In this document: in pieces, positions 53,999 through 61,935 of the stretch
Numbering within the stretch: the stretch's first letter is position 1
Layout: each line of letters begins with the position of its first letter
DNA from: Streptomyces sp. NBC_01224
GTDB taxonomy: Bacteria > Actinomycetota > Actinomycetes > Streptomycetales > Streptomycetaceae
DNA length: 64,000 bases
NCBI RefSeq assembly: GCF_036002945.1
Contig: NZ_CP108529.1
Span: 310,001 to 374,000 of the forward strand
Reading direction: 5' to 3'
Notes under the pieces: generated by a model
The model's input: only the letters and a program-made list of their open reading frames with translations
What the model was told of the DNA's origin: nothing
Database searches by the model: none
Program-made: the position numbers and the translations under genes

Positions 53999-55465
53999 TC
54001 AGGCGGGCATGCGGTCGGCCACGATCTGGTCAACGGGAGGCGCCGCGGTCTCCTTGGTGACCGGTGCCGATCGCTTGCCGAGCATGGCCAAAGCGATGAC
54101 CGCGCCCAGTGCCGCGACGAGGCCGACCACGCCGAACGCGGCCTGATGACCGGGAACCAGCGTCTGCGGCGCGGCGGTCCCAGGCGTGGGTGCGTGCGCG
54201 GCGACAACGCTGCCGGCGATGGCTACGCCGAGGGCGGTGCCGACGGCGAAGCAGGTATCGGCGAGTCCGGCGGCCAGACCGGAGTGCCGTTCGGCGACAC
54301 CGGTGAACGCGGCGATCTGCGCACAGACGGTGGCGGTGCCCATGCCCGCCCCGAAGACCAGCAGGGCAAAAGTCAGGAGTTCCGGTGAGCTGTGCTCGGA
54401 CACCACCCGGGTGAGCAGCAGGCAGGCTCCGCCGAGCAGGGCAGTGCCGACGGTCGCGACCGGACGCACGCCGACCCTGGTCACAACCCGCTGGCAGGCC
54501 AGAGCGCCGACCACAGCCGCCACGGTCATCACTCCGGCCGTGAGGCCGAACCGCACGGGCGACCAGCCGAGCACCGCCTGCGCGTGGGCGGTGAGGACGA
54601 TGAGCATGCCGTCGACCGCCATGCCCGTGACGAGGAGCAGGAGGTCGCCGCCGACCAGGGAACGCGACCGCAGGACCCCGAACGGCACCAGCGGCGCCTT
54701 GGACCGCCGTTCGATCACGACAAACAAGCCGGTCAGCGCCATCGCACCCGCCAGCGGCCCGAGGACGTGGTGGCTGGACCACCCGACGTCAGGGACGCTG
54801 GTGATGGCGTAGACGAACAGCACGAGCGCCGAAGTGACCGTCAGCGCCCCGGCCAGGTCGAGGGAGCGGACACGCGCCTGGTTCCGGCTCTCGATCAGCA
54901 TCACCGGCGCGAGGACCAGCACCACCGCCCCGACCGGGACGTTGATCCAGAAGACCCACTGCCAGCCGAGCGTATCGGTGATGAGCCCGCCCAGCAGCAG
55001 CCCGGCGGTGGCACCGAATCCTCCGATCCCGCCCCAGATTCCCAGTGCCCTGTTCCGCTCGGCGCCTTCGGCGAAGGCGTTCATCACCATGGACAAGGCT
55101 GCGGGGGCGATGATGGCGGCCGACACACCCTGCAAAGCGCGGGCTGCGACCAGCGCCTCTGCCGACGGGGCGAACCCGCATCCCAGCGAGGCCAGCACGC
55201 GCAGCGACATTCCGGCCAGGAAGACGCTGCGGCGGCCGAGCAGGTCCGCGGCGCGGCCGCACAACAGCAGCAGGCCTGCAAAGGCCAGCGCGTAGGCCGT
55301 GACCGCCCAGTGGACGGCGGTGCCGTGCGCCCGGAACTCCCGCTCGATGGCCGGCAGGGCGGTCAGCAGGCTGGTGCCGTCCAGGATGGTCATGAAGAAC
55401 GCCGTGCCCAGCAACACCAGCACCCGCCACTTCGAGGGGGACGGCCGCGGGCTCACTCGTGCCAT
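53999..55465 (-). CDS. MFS drug exporter, DHA2 (14-helix) type
   Basis: The 488-residue transporter has about 14 membrane helices and EmrB/QacA landmarks: FFMTILDGTSLLTALPAIE (motif D1-like), LCGRAADLLGRRSVFLAG (motif A), and an RALQGVSAAIIAPAALS motif C region. It probably pumps hydrophobic drugs out by proton antiport. The 5' end overlaps the 3' end of the SRPBCC gene, and the flavoprotein gene follows closely. The ArsR protein at the head of the operon likely controls it. Confidence 0.93.
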   Translation of the reverse strand: MARVSPRPSPSKWRVLVLLGTAFFMTILDGTSLLTALPAIEREFRAHGTAVHWAVTAYALAFAGLLLLCGRAADLLGRRSVFLAGMSLRVLASLGCGFAPSAEALVAARALQGVSAAIIAPAALSMVMNAFAEGAERNRALGIWGGIGGFGATAGLLLGGLITDTLGWQWVFWINVPVGAVVLVLAPVMLIESRNQARVRSLDLAGALTVTSALVLFVYAITSVPDVGWSSHHVLGPLAGAMALTGLFVVIERRSKAPLVPFGVLRSRSLVGGDLLLLVTGMAVDGMLIVLTAHAQAVLGWSPVRFGLTAGVMTVAAVVGALACQRVVTRVGVRPVATVGTALLGGACLLLTRVVSEHSSPELLTFALLVFGAGMGTATVCAQIAAFTGVAERHSGLAAGLADTCFAVGTALGVAIAGSVVAAHAPTPGTAAPQTLVPGHQAAFGVVGLVAALGAVIALAMLGKRSAPVTKETAAPPVDQIVADRMPA

Positions 55466-55914
55466 CCCGCATCCAGCTCGACGCCCAGCGCGTCGAGCCA
55501 GTCGCCGGTGCCGAGCTCCCGCCAGGAGGGCTCCTCCCGGCCATCGAGGAAGGTGCCCTGCTCGGTGAGGACCAGCCGGGTGCCCCCATCGGCCGGGCAG
55601 AACGCCACGGTCGTCAGCGACGCCGCCGCGAGGTCCTCCCCCACGTGCAGGACAGAGGTGTAGACGATGCGCTCGTCCGGGACGATGTCGCGGTACAACG
55701 ACTCGAACGTCAACGATGGGCCGCTGTCCGGACGGCTGCGGTTGGCCTCCCGGCCCCCGACCCGGAAGTCCAGCTCATGGTCAGCGTCGGGCGTGGAGAA
55801 CCAGCGGGCCTTCGCCTTCGGGTCGGCCCATGCGGCGAACACCCGGGCCACCGTGGCCGGGTAAAGGCGTTCGAGGGTGAACGTGGCGTGCGTGACAGAA
55901 CGGTCGATCATCAC
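55453..55914 (-). CDS. SRPBCC (AHSA1-type) domain protein
   Basis: The 153-residue protein carries the AHSA1/START-like fold: FTLERLYPATVARVFAAWADPKAKARWFS, ELDFRVGG, and the C-terminal GTRLVLTEQGTFLDG, then WLDALGVEL. Members bind hydrophobic ligands. In bacteria they commonly sit next to ArsR regulators, as here: the ArsR stop overlaps its start (ATGA). It may bind or sense the compound exported by the MFS pump. Confidence 0.9.
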   Translation of the reverse strand: MMIDRSVTHATFTLERLYPATVARVFAAWADPKAKARWFSTPDADHELDFRVGGREANRSRPDSGPSLTFESLYRDIVPDERIVYTSVLHVGEDLAAASLTTVAFCPADGGTRLVLTEQGTFLDGREEPSWRELGTGDWLDALGVELDAGWHE

Positions 55915-56261
55915 AAGCTCCCTTGCTCCGGTGTGCCGGGATCATCGAGCAGGTAGTCGCCGAGCCGGTCCAGGCGCCGTTCCCAGGACGTGCGCTGCTC
56001 GGCAAGCCAGTCCTCGGCCGTCCGCAGCACGTCCGGCTCGATGCGGCAGGTGCGGACGCGGCCGATCTTCTCGGATCTGACCAGCCCGCAGGCTTCCAGC
56101 ACCTGGATGTGCTGCATGACGGCCGGTAGCGACATCTCCAGTGGCCTGGCCAGTTCGCTGACCGACACCGGCCCGCGGATCAGGCGCTCCACCATCGCCC
56201 GGCGCGTTCCATCCGCCAGCGCCTGGAACACCCGATCCAGCGATCCGCCATAGTTAGGCAT
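55911..56261 (-). CDS. ArsR-family regulator heading the exporter operon
   Basis: The 116-residue protein has FQALADGTRRAMVERLIRGPVSVSELARPLEMSLPAVMQHIQVLEACGLV, a standard winged helix with recognition segment SLPAVMQHIQVL. A basic and aromatic C-terminal tail follows. There are no metal-site cysteines, so it likely senses an organic ligand. It starts at ATG 56261, which sits inside an inverted repeat, consistent with autorepression. It is ATGA-coupled to the SRPBCC gene. Confidence 0.93.
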   Translation of the reverse strand: MPNYGGSLDRVFQALADGTRRAMVERLIRGPVSVSELARPLEMSLPAVMQHIQVLEACGLVRSEKIGRVRTCRIEPDVLRTAEDWLAEQRTSWERRLDRLGDYLLDDPGTPEQGSL

Positions 56262-56274
56262 GTCCTTAACTATG
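56249..56274. promoter_or_regulatory. Inverted-repeat operator over the ArsR start
   Basis: CATAGTTAGG (56249-56258) and CCTTAACTATG (56264-56274) are near-complementary arms, one arm having an extra A, around CATGT, which contains the start codon. The A/T-rich arms stand out in GC-rich DNA. Binding here would block both translation and transcription of the operon. Confidence 0.65.
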
Positions 56275-56528
56275 AGTCGGTACACATCTATAGTCAAGTG
56301 CTTCCTTAACCAATGACCCGATCACGGTGGTCCGATCTGCTGGCTTTCTCGCGCATTCGCCCCTGTTCTCGTACACCTACGGCGAAACGGACATGTAGCA
56401 CCGCGTGATGCTCGGGGTCGGCCCCGGCGCGAGGGCCGGCGGTACAGCGGATGGCGGTAGCAGCTGTTCCGCTTTCGATTCCGCGTGGCTTATCAGACTT
56501 CCGGCCACCGGCCGGTCGTCCGTGTCAT

Positions 56529-56635
56529 GCCGCAGTAAGTGCCGGATTTACTGCGGCGGAGCCCCTAACGTGATCACCGCGACCTGCGACGGGGCATTCC
56601 GGCCGCCGGGGCCAGGTGTACGCATTTACTGCGGC
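56529..56635. other. Candidate tyrosine-recombinase crossover site
   Basis: GCCGCAGTAA (56529-56538) and TTACTGCGGC (56548-56557) are perfect inverted arms around a nine-base spacer GTGCCGGAT. This is the classic layout of a tyrosine recombinase core site. A third copy, TTTACTGCGGC, is at 56625-56635, and the integrase gene begins 23 bases later. The rest of 56298-56658 holds no gene. Confidence 0.55.
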
Positions 56636-56658
56636 AGCGCCGGAAGGGCAGGGCGGGC

Positions 56659-57726
56659 GTGACGATCGAACCGGTGACCGAACTCGGGAGCAGGGGCGCG
56701 CTCCGGCTGCCGCGCGCCCGGGTGGTGCCCCTGTCCGCCCTGCCCTCGTCGTACACCGCGGCGGTCGAGCGGTACCTCACCAGCGCCGGGATCGCGAAGT
56801 CCTCCGCGCGGATCTACCGGATCTCGCTGACGACGTGGGGGTGGATGCTCGCCGGCGAACCGGCGCCGACCGGGCCCGCCCGCCGGGGCGCGAAGCCGCC
56901 CGTCTTCCCCGTTGCCGCGATTGACGACCCGGCGTTGCCGGAGGTGCTGGCCGAGCTGGCGGCGGCGCGGGCGGACGCGATGGACGCTGACACCGTCAAC
57001 CGGGAGCTGTCCATCGCGCGCAAGGCGATCGGCTGGTGGCAGCGCCAGGGCTGGATCGAGGGCGATCCGACGATCGGCATCGAGCGGCGGCCGGCGCCGC
57101 CGGACCGCACCAAGGCCCTGGCGGAGAATCAGATCGCCGCCCTGTGGCGCCTGGACGTCGGGCTCCGGGAGAAGACGCAGTGGAAGATACTCTACGAGTC
57201 CGCCGCACGGGCCGACGAAGTGCTGTGCCTCAACGTGGAAGACCTGTACCCGCAGGACAAGCGCGGAAGGATCACCGCCAAGGGCGGTGCGACCGAGTGG
57301 ATCCACTGGCAGTCCGGCACCGCCCAGCTCCTGCCCCGCCTCATCTCCCGTCGTACCCGCGGCCCGCTGTTCCTCACCGACCGCAAGGCCCCCGCCGGGA
57401 CGCCGACACTGGACGTGTGCCCCGAGACCGGCCGGGCCCGGCTCTCCTACCGCCGGGCCGAGGAGATCTTCGAGGAGAACACGCGGCTGCTGGCCAACCC
57501 CCTCGCCTCACCCGAAGACATCAAGGACCTGGACGGCTGGACACTCCATCGGCTACGTCACAGTGCCCTGACACACGACGCCGAGGACGGCACCTCAACC
57601 CCGATGCTGCTGGCCCGCTCCCGTCACGCCTCCGTCCGCTCCCTGGAGCGATACGCCCGACCCGGCGTCGACTCGGTCGCCCGGCACGTCGCCGAACGTG
57701 ACCCCGCCGCACGTCGCCGAACGTGA
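56659..57726 (+). CDS. Tyrosine recombinase (XerC/D-like)
   Basis: The 355-residue recombinase has a SAM-like N-terminal domain (YTAAVERYLTSAGIAKSSARIYRISLTTW, about 30-60) and a catalytic domain. Its motifs are ESAARADEVLCLNVEDL (first Arg), HRLRHSALTH (His-x-x-Arg), and SRHASVRSLERYARP with the Tyr nucleophile. GTG 56659 is the start. Its length is close to phage-like Xer recombinases. It stands next to dyads that look like its own target and lies just upstream of a truncated host gene. Confidence 0.92.
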   Translation: MTIEPVTELGSRGALRLPRARVVPLSALPSSYTAAVERYLTSAGIAKSSARIYRISLTTWGWMLAGEPAPTGPARRGAKPPVFPVAAIDDPALPEVLAELAAARADAMDADTVNRELSIARKAIGWWQRQGWIEGDPTIGIERRPAPPDRTKALAENQIAALWRLDVGLREKTQWKILYESAARADEVLCLNVEDLYPQDKRGRITAKGGATEWIHWQSGTAQLLPRLISRRTRGPLFLTDRKAPAGTPTLDVCPETGRARLSYRRAEEIFEENTRLLANPLASPEDIKDLDGWTLHRLRHSALTHDAEDGTSTPMLLARSRHASVRSLERYARPGVDSVARHVAERDPAARRRT

Positions 57727-57774
57727 CCCTCGCCGTTTGCGGCTGGTGACAGCGTTCTTACCGGCACGTCGGCC

Positions 57775-58530
57775 GTGAGTTCAGCGTGGCTGAGGGGCTT
57801 TCACCGGGAACCCACGGCGTACTCGGACTGGCCCGCCAAGGGGGTGGATGAGTCCTTCCCTCGCCACGCCTGCGCTCCGGACGCCTCGCCGGACGACGTG
57901 CCCTACAACGCGCTCAAGGCCGGATGCGAGCGGGCGGTCGAAGAGGGCTTCCCCGAACGCGCCCTGATCGTCAATCCCGGCATCATCGTCGGTCCCGGAG
58001 AGAACGTCGGGCGCCTCCCGTGGTGGCTGGAGACCATCGCACGTGACGGTCGTGTGCTGGCTCCGGGGTTCCCGGACCGCGCGATGCAGCTGATCGACGC
58101 CCGTGACATCGCCAACTTCATGCTCGACCGGCTCGCCGAGGGCGGCACCGGCCGATATCTGACCACCGGTGTCCGCGAGAACACCAGCATGGGTGAGCTG
58201 CTGGGTGCCTGTGTCGACGCCACTGGTGCCGAGACCGAACTCGTGTGGGCGGACGAGCAGTTCCTCCAGGATCACGGCGTGGCCCCGTGGACCGAAGTAC
58301 CACTGTGGGCCCCTGAAATTCCCGAGGTGGTCGGCACCTGGACTGCTTCCTCGGCCAAGGCCCTGGCCACAGGTCTGCGCTGCCGTCCGGTCGCCGAGAC
58401 TGTCGCGGACACCTGGCGAGTGCTCAGCGAGGGCGGGTATCCGCGACCCAAGTACCTCCAAGGGAAGATTCCCGTCGGCTTGGACAAGGACAAGCACGAC
58501 GCGGTCCTCGCCGCGTGGTCGCAGGCATGA
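57775..58530 (+). pseudogene. 5'-truncated NAD-dependent epimerase/dehydratase
   Basis: The open frame encodes 251 residues. From about residue 14 it matches extended SDR enzymes: AYSDWPAKGVDESFPR, YNALKAGCERAV with catalytic YxxxK, NPGIIVGPGEN, and the C-terminal GELLGACVDATGAETELVWA. The first 85 or so residues, including the GxxGxxG NAD-binding loop, are missing, and codons before AYSDW are unrelated. Insertion of the recombinase module at its 5' side is the likely cause, so it should not bind cofactor. Confidence 0.72.
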
Positions 58531-58657
58531 GCCCCACGCGCCCGGCCCCGCGACCGGCAACGGCGCAGCAAGGCCCGGCGCGGCGGAAGTGTCCCCGACC
58601 CCTCCATGACCATAGTCAGGCGTCACTCCGCAGGAACAGAGACCTGGGACGAGGCGT

Positions 58658-58957
58658 ATGTCCCGCCTGTCCATCGAGCCTCGTCCGTTGAGCGTCTCCG
58701 AACGAGCCGTGTTGGAGCACATCCTTTCGGCCGACTTCGCGGGTGCTTCCGAACTGCGCAGTCAGCTGGATCGGACGGAGGTCGTGGCCCTCTGGGCGCC
58801 TGGGTCCGTGAGCATCGACCTGCGGGTCCGGGAACCGATGTGGCATGCGGTGATGCCCTCCGAGTTGGTGCCGGTCGACGCTCACGTCCACGATGAGTCC
58901 TGTCAGTTTTCGGAGTCGGCTGCGCTGATGTCCGAAGCCACCTGCGCGCGTCCGTGA
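58658..58957 (+). pseudogene. 3'-truncated hypothetical protein
   Basis: The 99-residue frame starts at ATG 58658. The first 80 residues look like real protein (PRPLSVSERAVLEHILSADFAGASELRSQL, VALWAPGSVSIDLRV, MPSELVPVDAHVHDE). The end then becomes random (FSESAALMSEATCARP) just before the IS5-type transposase remnant. I believe the native C-terminal part was lost at that junction. The function is unknown. Confidence 0.5.
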
Positions 58958-58962
58958 ATTGA

Positions 58963-59289
58963 TTGAGTGCTCATCTCGGCGTGGCGTCGTGTCGTCCCGC
59001 GCGCAGGGCCGGCCTCGGTGCCCTCGCGGACCTCGGCTTCCTCGGCCTGGACGACGACCCGGGCGACCCCGTGGTCGTCACCGGCTTCAAGGCCACCCGC
59101 GCCCGCAAGCTCACCACCAGCCAGGAGGGCGCCAACCGGGTACTCGCCGCCGGACGCGCCCCGGTCGAACACGGCTTCGCCCACCTGAAGAACTGGCGGA
59201 CCCTCACCGAGCTCCGCACCGACCCCGCCCGCGCGACGAACCTCCTGCGCGCCCTGCTCGTCCTGACGAACCTCGAAGTCAACCGCTGA
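58963..59289 (+). pseudogene. C-terminal fragment of an IS5-like transposase
   Basis: From about 59010 the frame reads LADLGFLGLDDDPGDPVVVTG, ARKLTTSQEGANRVLAAGRAPVEHGFAHLKNW and RATNLLRALLVLTNLEVNR. This is the end of a DDE transposase of the IS5/IS1647 type, including the Glu in APVEHGFAHLK. The first two-thirds of the gene and the left end are absent, so it is a dead remnant that marks a deletion boundary. Confidence 0.78.
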
Positions 59290-59357
59290 CAGACGATCCA
59301 CCCCGCAGACTGCCTCCCATCCCGATCCCACCTTCAAGAGATACGGGTGCGAGGTGC

Positions 59358-60524
59358 TCAGTCCGTCGGCTGCGTCGGCTCGGCCACCTCGTCAGTCGAT
59401 CCGGCCTGCTCGCCGCCGAACACCTCATCGACGAGCCTCTCCATCGCCTTCAGGAACGCCCCGGCCAGGGACATTGCGGCGTCGTCCACATAGTTGAGCG
59501 AGGCGGTGAGGGTCTTGCTGCCGTCGGGCGTGCTGTACATCAGCGCCGCGTGGCCCGCGGCGCCGCCGTTGTGGAAGAGGAGGGTGCCGCCGTTGCCCGC
59601 GTCCTGCACACGCAGCCCCAGGCCGAAGCCGCTCTTGGGATGCGGCGTGCGCATCTCGGCCAGCAGCCCGGCCGGCAGGAGTTTGCCGCCCGCCAGCGCG
59701 GAGATGAACGTGTGGAGGTCCTGGGTGGTGGAGATCATGTCTCCGCCGGCGGAGATCCAGGAGGGGTTCTGGCGGGTGATGTCGACCGTCTTCTGCTGGC
59801 CGCCTTCCTCGTACCGGTAGTAGGCGTGGGCGTGCGGCTCGGGGATCTCCGGCGAGGTGTACGGCACCACGGTGTCCGACAGGCCGAGCGGACCCAGGAT
59901 CCGCTCTTGCGTCTCCTCGGCGCACGAGCGGCCGGTGACCTTCTCGATCAGCAGCCTGGCCAGCACGTAGTTGGTGTTGGAGTAGCTCCAGCCCGTCCCC
60001 GGCTCGAACCGCGCCGGCTTGGACAACGCCAGCCGTACCAGCTCCTCCGGCGGGTAGGTCTTGAACCGGTTGTCCACCCACTCCTGGCCCGAGATGGTGG
60101 AGGGGATCCCCGCTACGACCGTCCCGTCCTCGAAGAGCTCGCCGGTGAAGTTGAACACCCCGCTGGTGTGCTGCAACAGCATCCGCACCGTTATCCGCCG
60201 GTCAAGGGCGAACTCGGGCAGGTAGTCGGCCGCCGGGGTGTCCAGTTCGATCTTGCCTTCGGCCACCAGTTGCAGCACCAGGGTCGCGGTGAAGGTCTTG
60301 GTGTTGCTGCCGATCCGGACGTACCCGTTGACCGGCGGCTTGGCAGCCTCGCCTAGTTCGGCCACCCCGGCACTGCCGACCCACTCGCCCCGCTCATCGT
60401 TCACGCGCAGCGACACCCCGGCGAGACCGGAATCGACGATCTCCTGGATGGCCTTCTGCAGCTCCGGGCGATCCTGTCCGGCAGCGGAGTTCTCTGTGGT
60501 GTGGAGGGACTCGCTCATGGTCAT
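59358..60524 (-). CDS. Serine hydrolase, beta-lactamase class C / D-Ala carboxypeptidase family
   Basis: The 388-residue protein has the class C motifs: SxxK as SNTK at Ser73, YxN as YSNTNY near residue 180, and HNGG near 318 in the KTG position. RMLLQHTSGV is also typical. No signal peptide is present, so it is probably cytoplasmic, arguing for an esterase-like or peptidase role rather than a wall enzyme. It is divergent from a MerR regulator with a clear operator between them. Confidence 0.92.
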   Translation of the reverse strand: MTMSESLHTTENSAAGQDRPELQKAIQEIVDSGLAGVSLRVNDERGEWVGSAGVAELGEAAKPPVNGYVRIGSNTKTFTATLVLQLVAEGKIELDTPAADYLPEFALDRRITVRMLLQHTSGVFNFTGELFEDGTVVAGIPSTISGQEWVDNRFKTYPPEELVRLALSKPARFEPGTGWSYSNTNYVLARLLIEKVTGRSCAEETQERILGPLGLSDTVVPYTSPEIPEPHAHAYYRYEEGGQQKTVDITRQNPSWISAGGDMISTTQDLHTFISALAGGKLLPAGLLAEMRTPHPKSGFGLGLRVQDAGNGGTLLFHNGGAAGHAALMYSTPDGSKTLTASLNYVDDAAMSLAGAFLKAMERLVDEVFGGEQAGSTDEVAEPTQPTD

Positions 60525-60597
60525 TCCTCAATCTCGCGACAGTTGGCCCCGGTGACTACCGGCCCCTTCGAGGCGGCCTCGCGATGAGCCTGCACCC

Positions 60598-60617
60598 TGA
60601 CCCAAGGTCAAGGTCAA
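60598..60617 (-). promoter_or_regulatory. MerR-type operator/promoter
   Basis: The dyad TGACC-CAA-GGTCA (60598-60610) lies in the spacer of a minus-strand promoter whose -35 is TTGACC (60612-60617, complement). MerR regulators bind such dyads in overlong spacers. It controls the serine hydrolase gene, and probably both divergent genes. Confidence 0.6.
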
Positions 60618-60738
60618 CCTCCATCGCGACCATGGGCTGACCGGCACCGATCATTGCGCGCTACCCTCGCCCCTGTGATCGCCCGCAACCCGTACCCCGA
60701 GACCGCGGCCGCCCACGATCTGGAGGTGTGCTGAGCCG

Positions 60739-61515
60739 ATGGCGAACGGGCTCACGATCGGTCAGGCGGCGGCGTTCGTCGGCGTCACGATCAAGACGGT
60801 GCGGCACTATCACCGGCTCGGCCTGGTCGCCGAGCCGGAACGTGACGGTTCCGGCTACCGGCGCTACGGGTCGGCCGACCTGCTCCGGCTGATCCAGGTC
60901 AGGACCCTGGCCGGGGCCGGCGTACCGCTGGCCGAGATCGGCGACCTGCTCGACGCCGATCCCGAGCAGTTCGCCGCCGCCCTGGACGACGTCCATCGCC
61001 GCCTCACCAAACGGATCGAGGACCTGACCGCACGCCGCGACACGCTGCACCGGCTTGACCACAGCGACCGGGCCCTTCTGCCCGACCGGGCCTGCGCGAT
61101 CTTGGACCGACTCACCGATCTCGGCTTCAGCCCCGACTACGTGGCCGTTCAACGCGAGGGTCTGGTGCTGGCCCGGGCACTGATTCCGGAGATTTTCGAC
61201 AGCTTCCTGACCCAGCTCGAACACTCGCTCGCCGACCCCGAGTTCATCGAGCTGACCAAGCGCAGCTGGGACGCCAGATCCTGGGATCCCGACGACCCGC
61301 GGATCGACGGGCTCGCGTCCGCGGTGGCCGCCAATCTGCTGACCAACCGTGCGCTGCAGACGATGCCGACCGGGTTTCAGAACCAGTCCGACGCCGCCGC
61401 CCGGTACGGACTGGTCAACCACCACCGGGAAGACCAGGGACCCTCCATCGCCCGGTTGAACGCCCTGGTCGAAGCGAACCTGCGCGCGGCCGGCATCCAC
61501 ATCCCGCATCAGTAA
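60739..61515 (+). CDS. MerR-family transcriptional regulator
   Basis: The 258-residue protein opens LTIGQAAAFVGVTIKTVRHYHRLGLVAEPERDGSGYRRYG, the MerR winged helix. It continues with a dimerisation coil (KRIEDLTARRDTLHRL) and a C-terminal helical ligand domain of about 130 residues. No metal-binding cysteines are present, so the effector is probably an organic compound. The start is ATG 60739. It lies divergent from the serine hydrolase gene that it likely activates. Confidence 0.92.
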   Translation: MANGLTIGQAAAFVGVTIKTVRHYHRLGLVAEPERDGSGYRRYGSADLLRLIQVRTLAGAGVPLAEIGDLLDADPEQFAAALDDVHRRLTKRIEDLTARRDTLHRLDHSDRALLPDRACAILDRLTDLGFSPDYVAVQREGLVLARALIPEIFDSFLTQLEHSLADPEFIELTKRSWDARSWDPDDPRIDGLASAVAANLLTNRALQTMPTGFQNQSDAAARYGLVNHHREDQGPSIARLNALVEANLRAAGIHIPHQ

Positions 61516-61690
61516 CGCCCTCTCAGGAGAAGGCCGGGGGCCGCAGACTGGTTGCCTTACTTGCCTGCACCATGAGCAGGCCACTGACCAGCGAATGAGC
61601 TTGACAACCCTAGATAACGATCGTTTCCGGTAGGTCCCATGCGCTGCGGCACTGGTTAGCGCTGATCAGTGCCTGTTTCGGGGTTCAGAC

Positions 61691-61876
61691 TCAGGCTCGG
61701 ATCGGATCGACCTTGTTGTCAGGGTGGGCGGCGTGGAGGAATCGCGTCGCGGTCACGTTGGAGACTCCGGAGACCCGCATGAGGCGGATCGGGTCTTCGG
61801 TCTCCCGGGCCTCGTCGAGCAGCCGGTCCTGGCGGAGCTTCCTCGCGCTGATCCCAATTGAGAGCATGCCGGCCAT
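61691..61876 (-). pseudogene. C-terminal fragment of a site-specific integrase
   Basis: This 61-residue frame contains SIGISARKLRQDRLLDEARETEDPIRLMRVSGVSNVTATRFL. I associate this tail with actinobacterial integrases, where such a VSNVTA helix-turn-helix closes the protein. No start or catalytic domain is present upstream, because the second Tn3-like transposase begins there. It is a remnant. Confidence 0.45.
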
Positions 61877-61935
61877 CGCTGACGGGCCGGCGGGCTGACT
61901 GGTGCTGTAGCTGCAAGCAGGGGCCGGCTGCTGTT

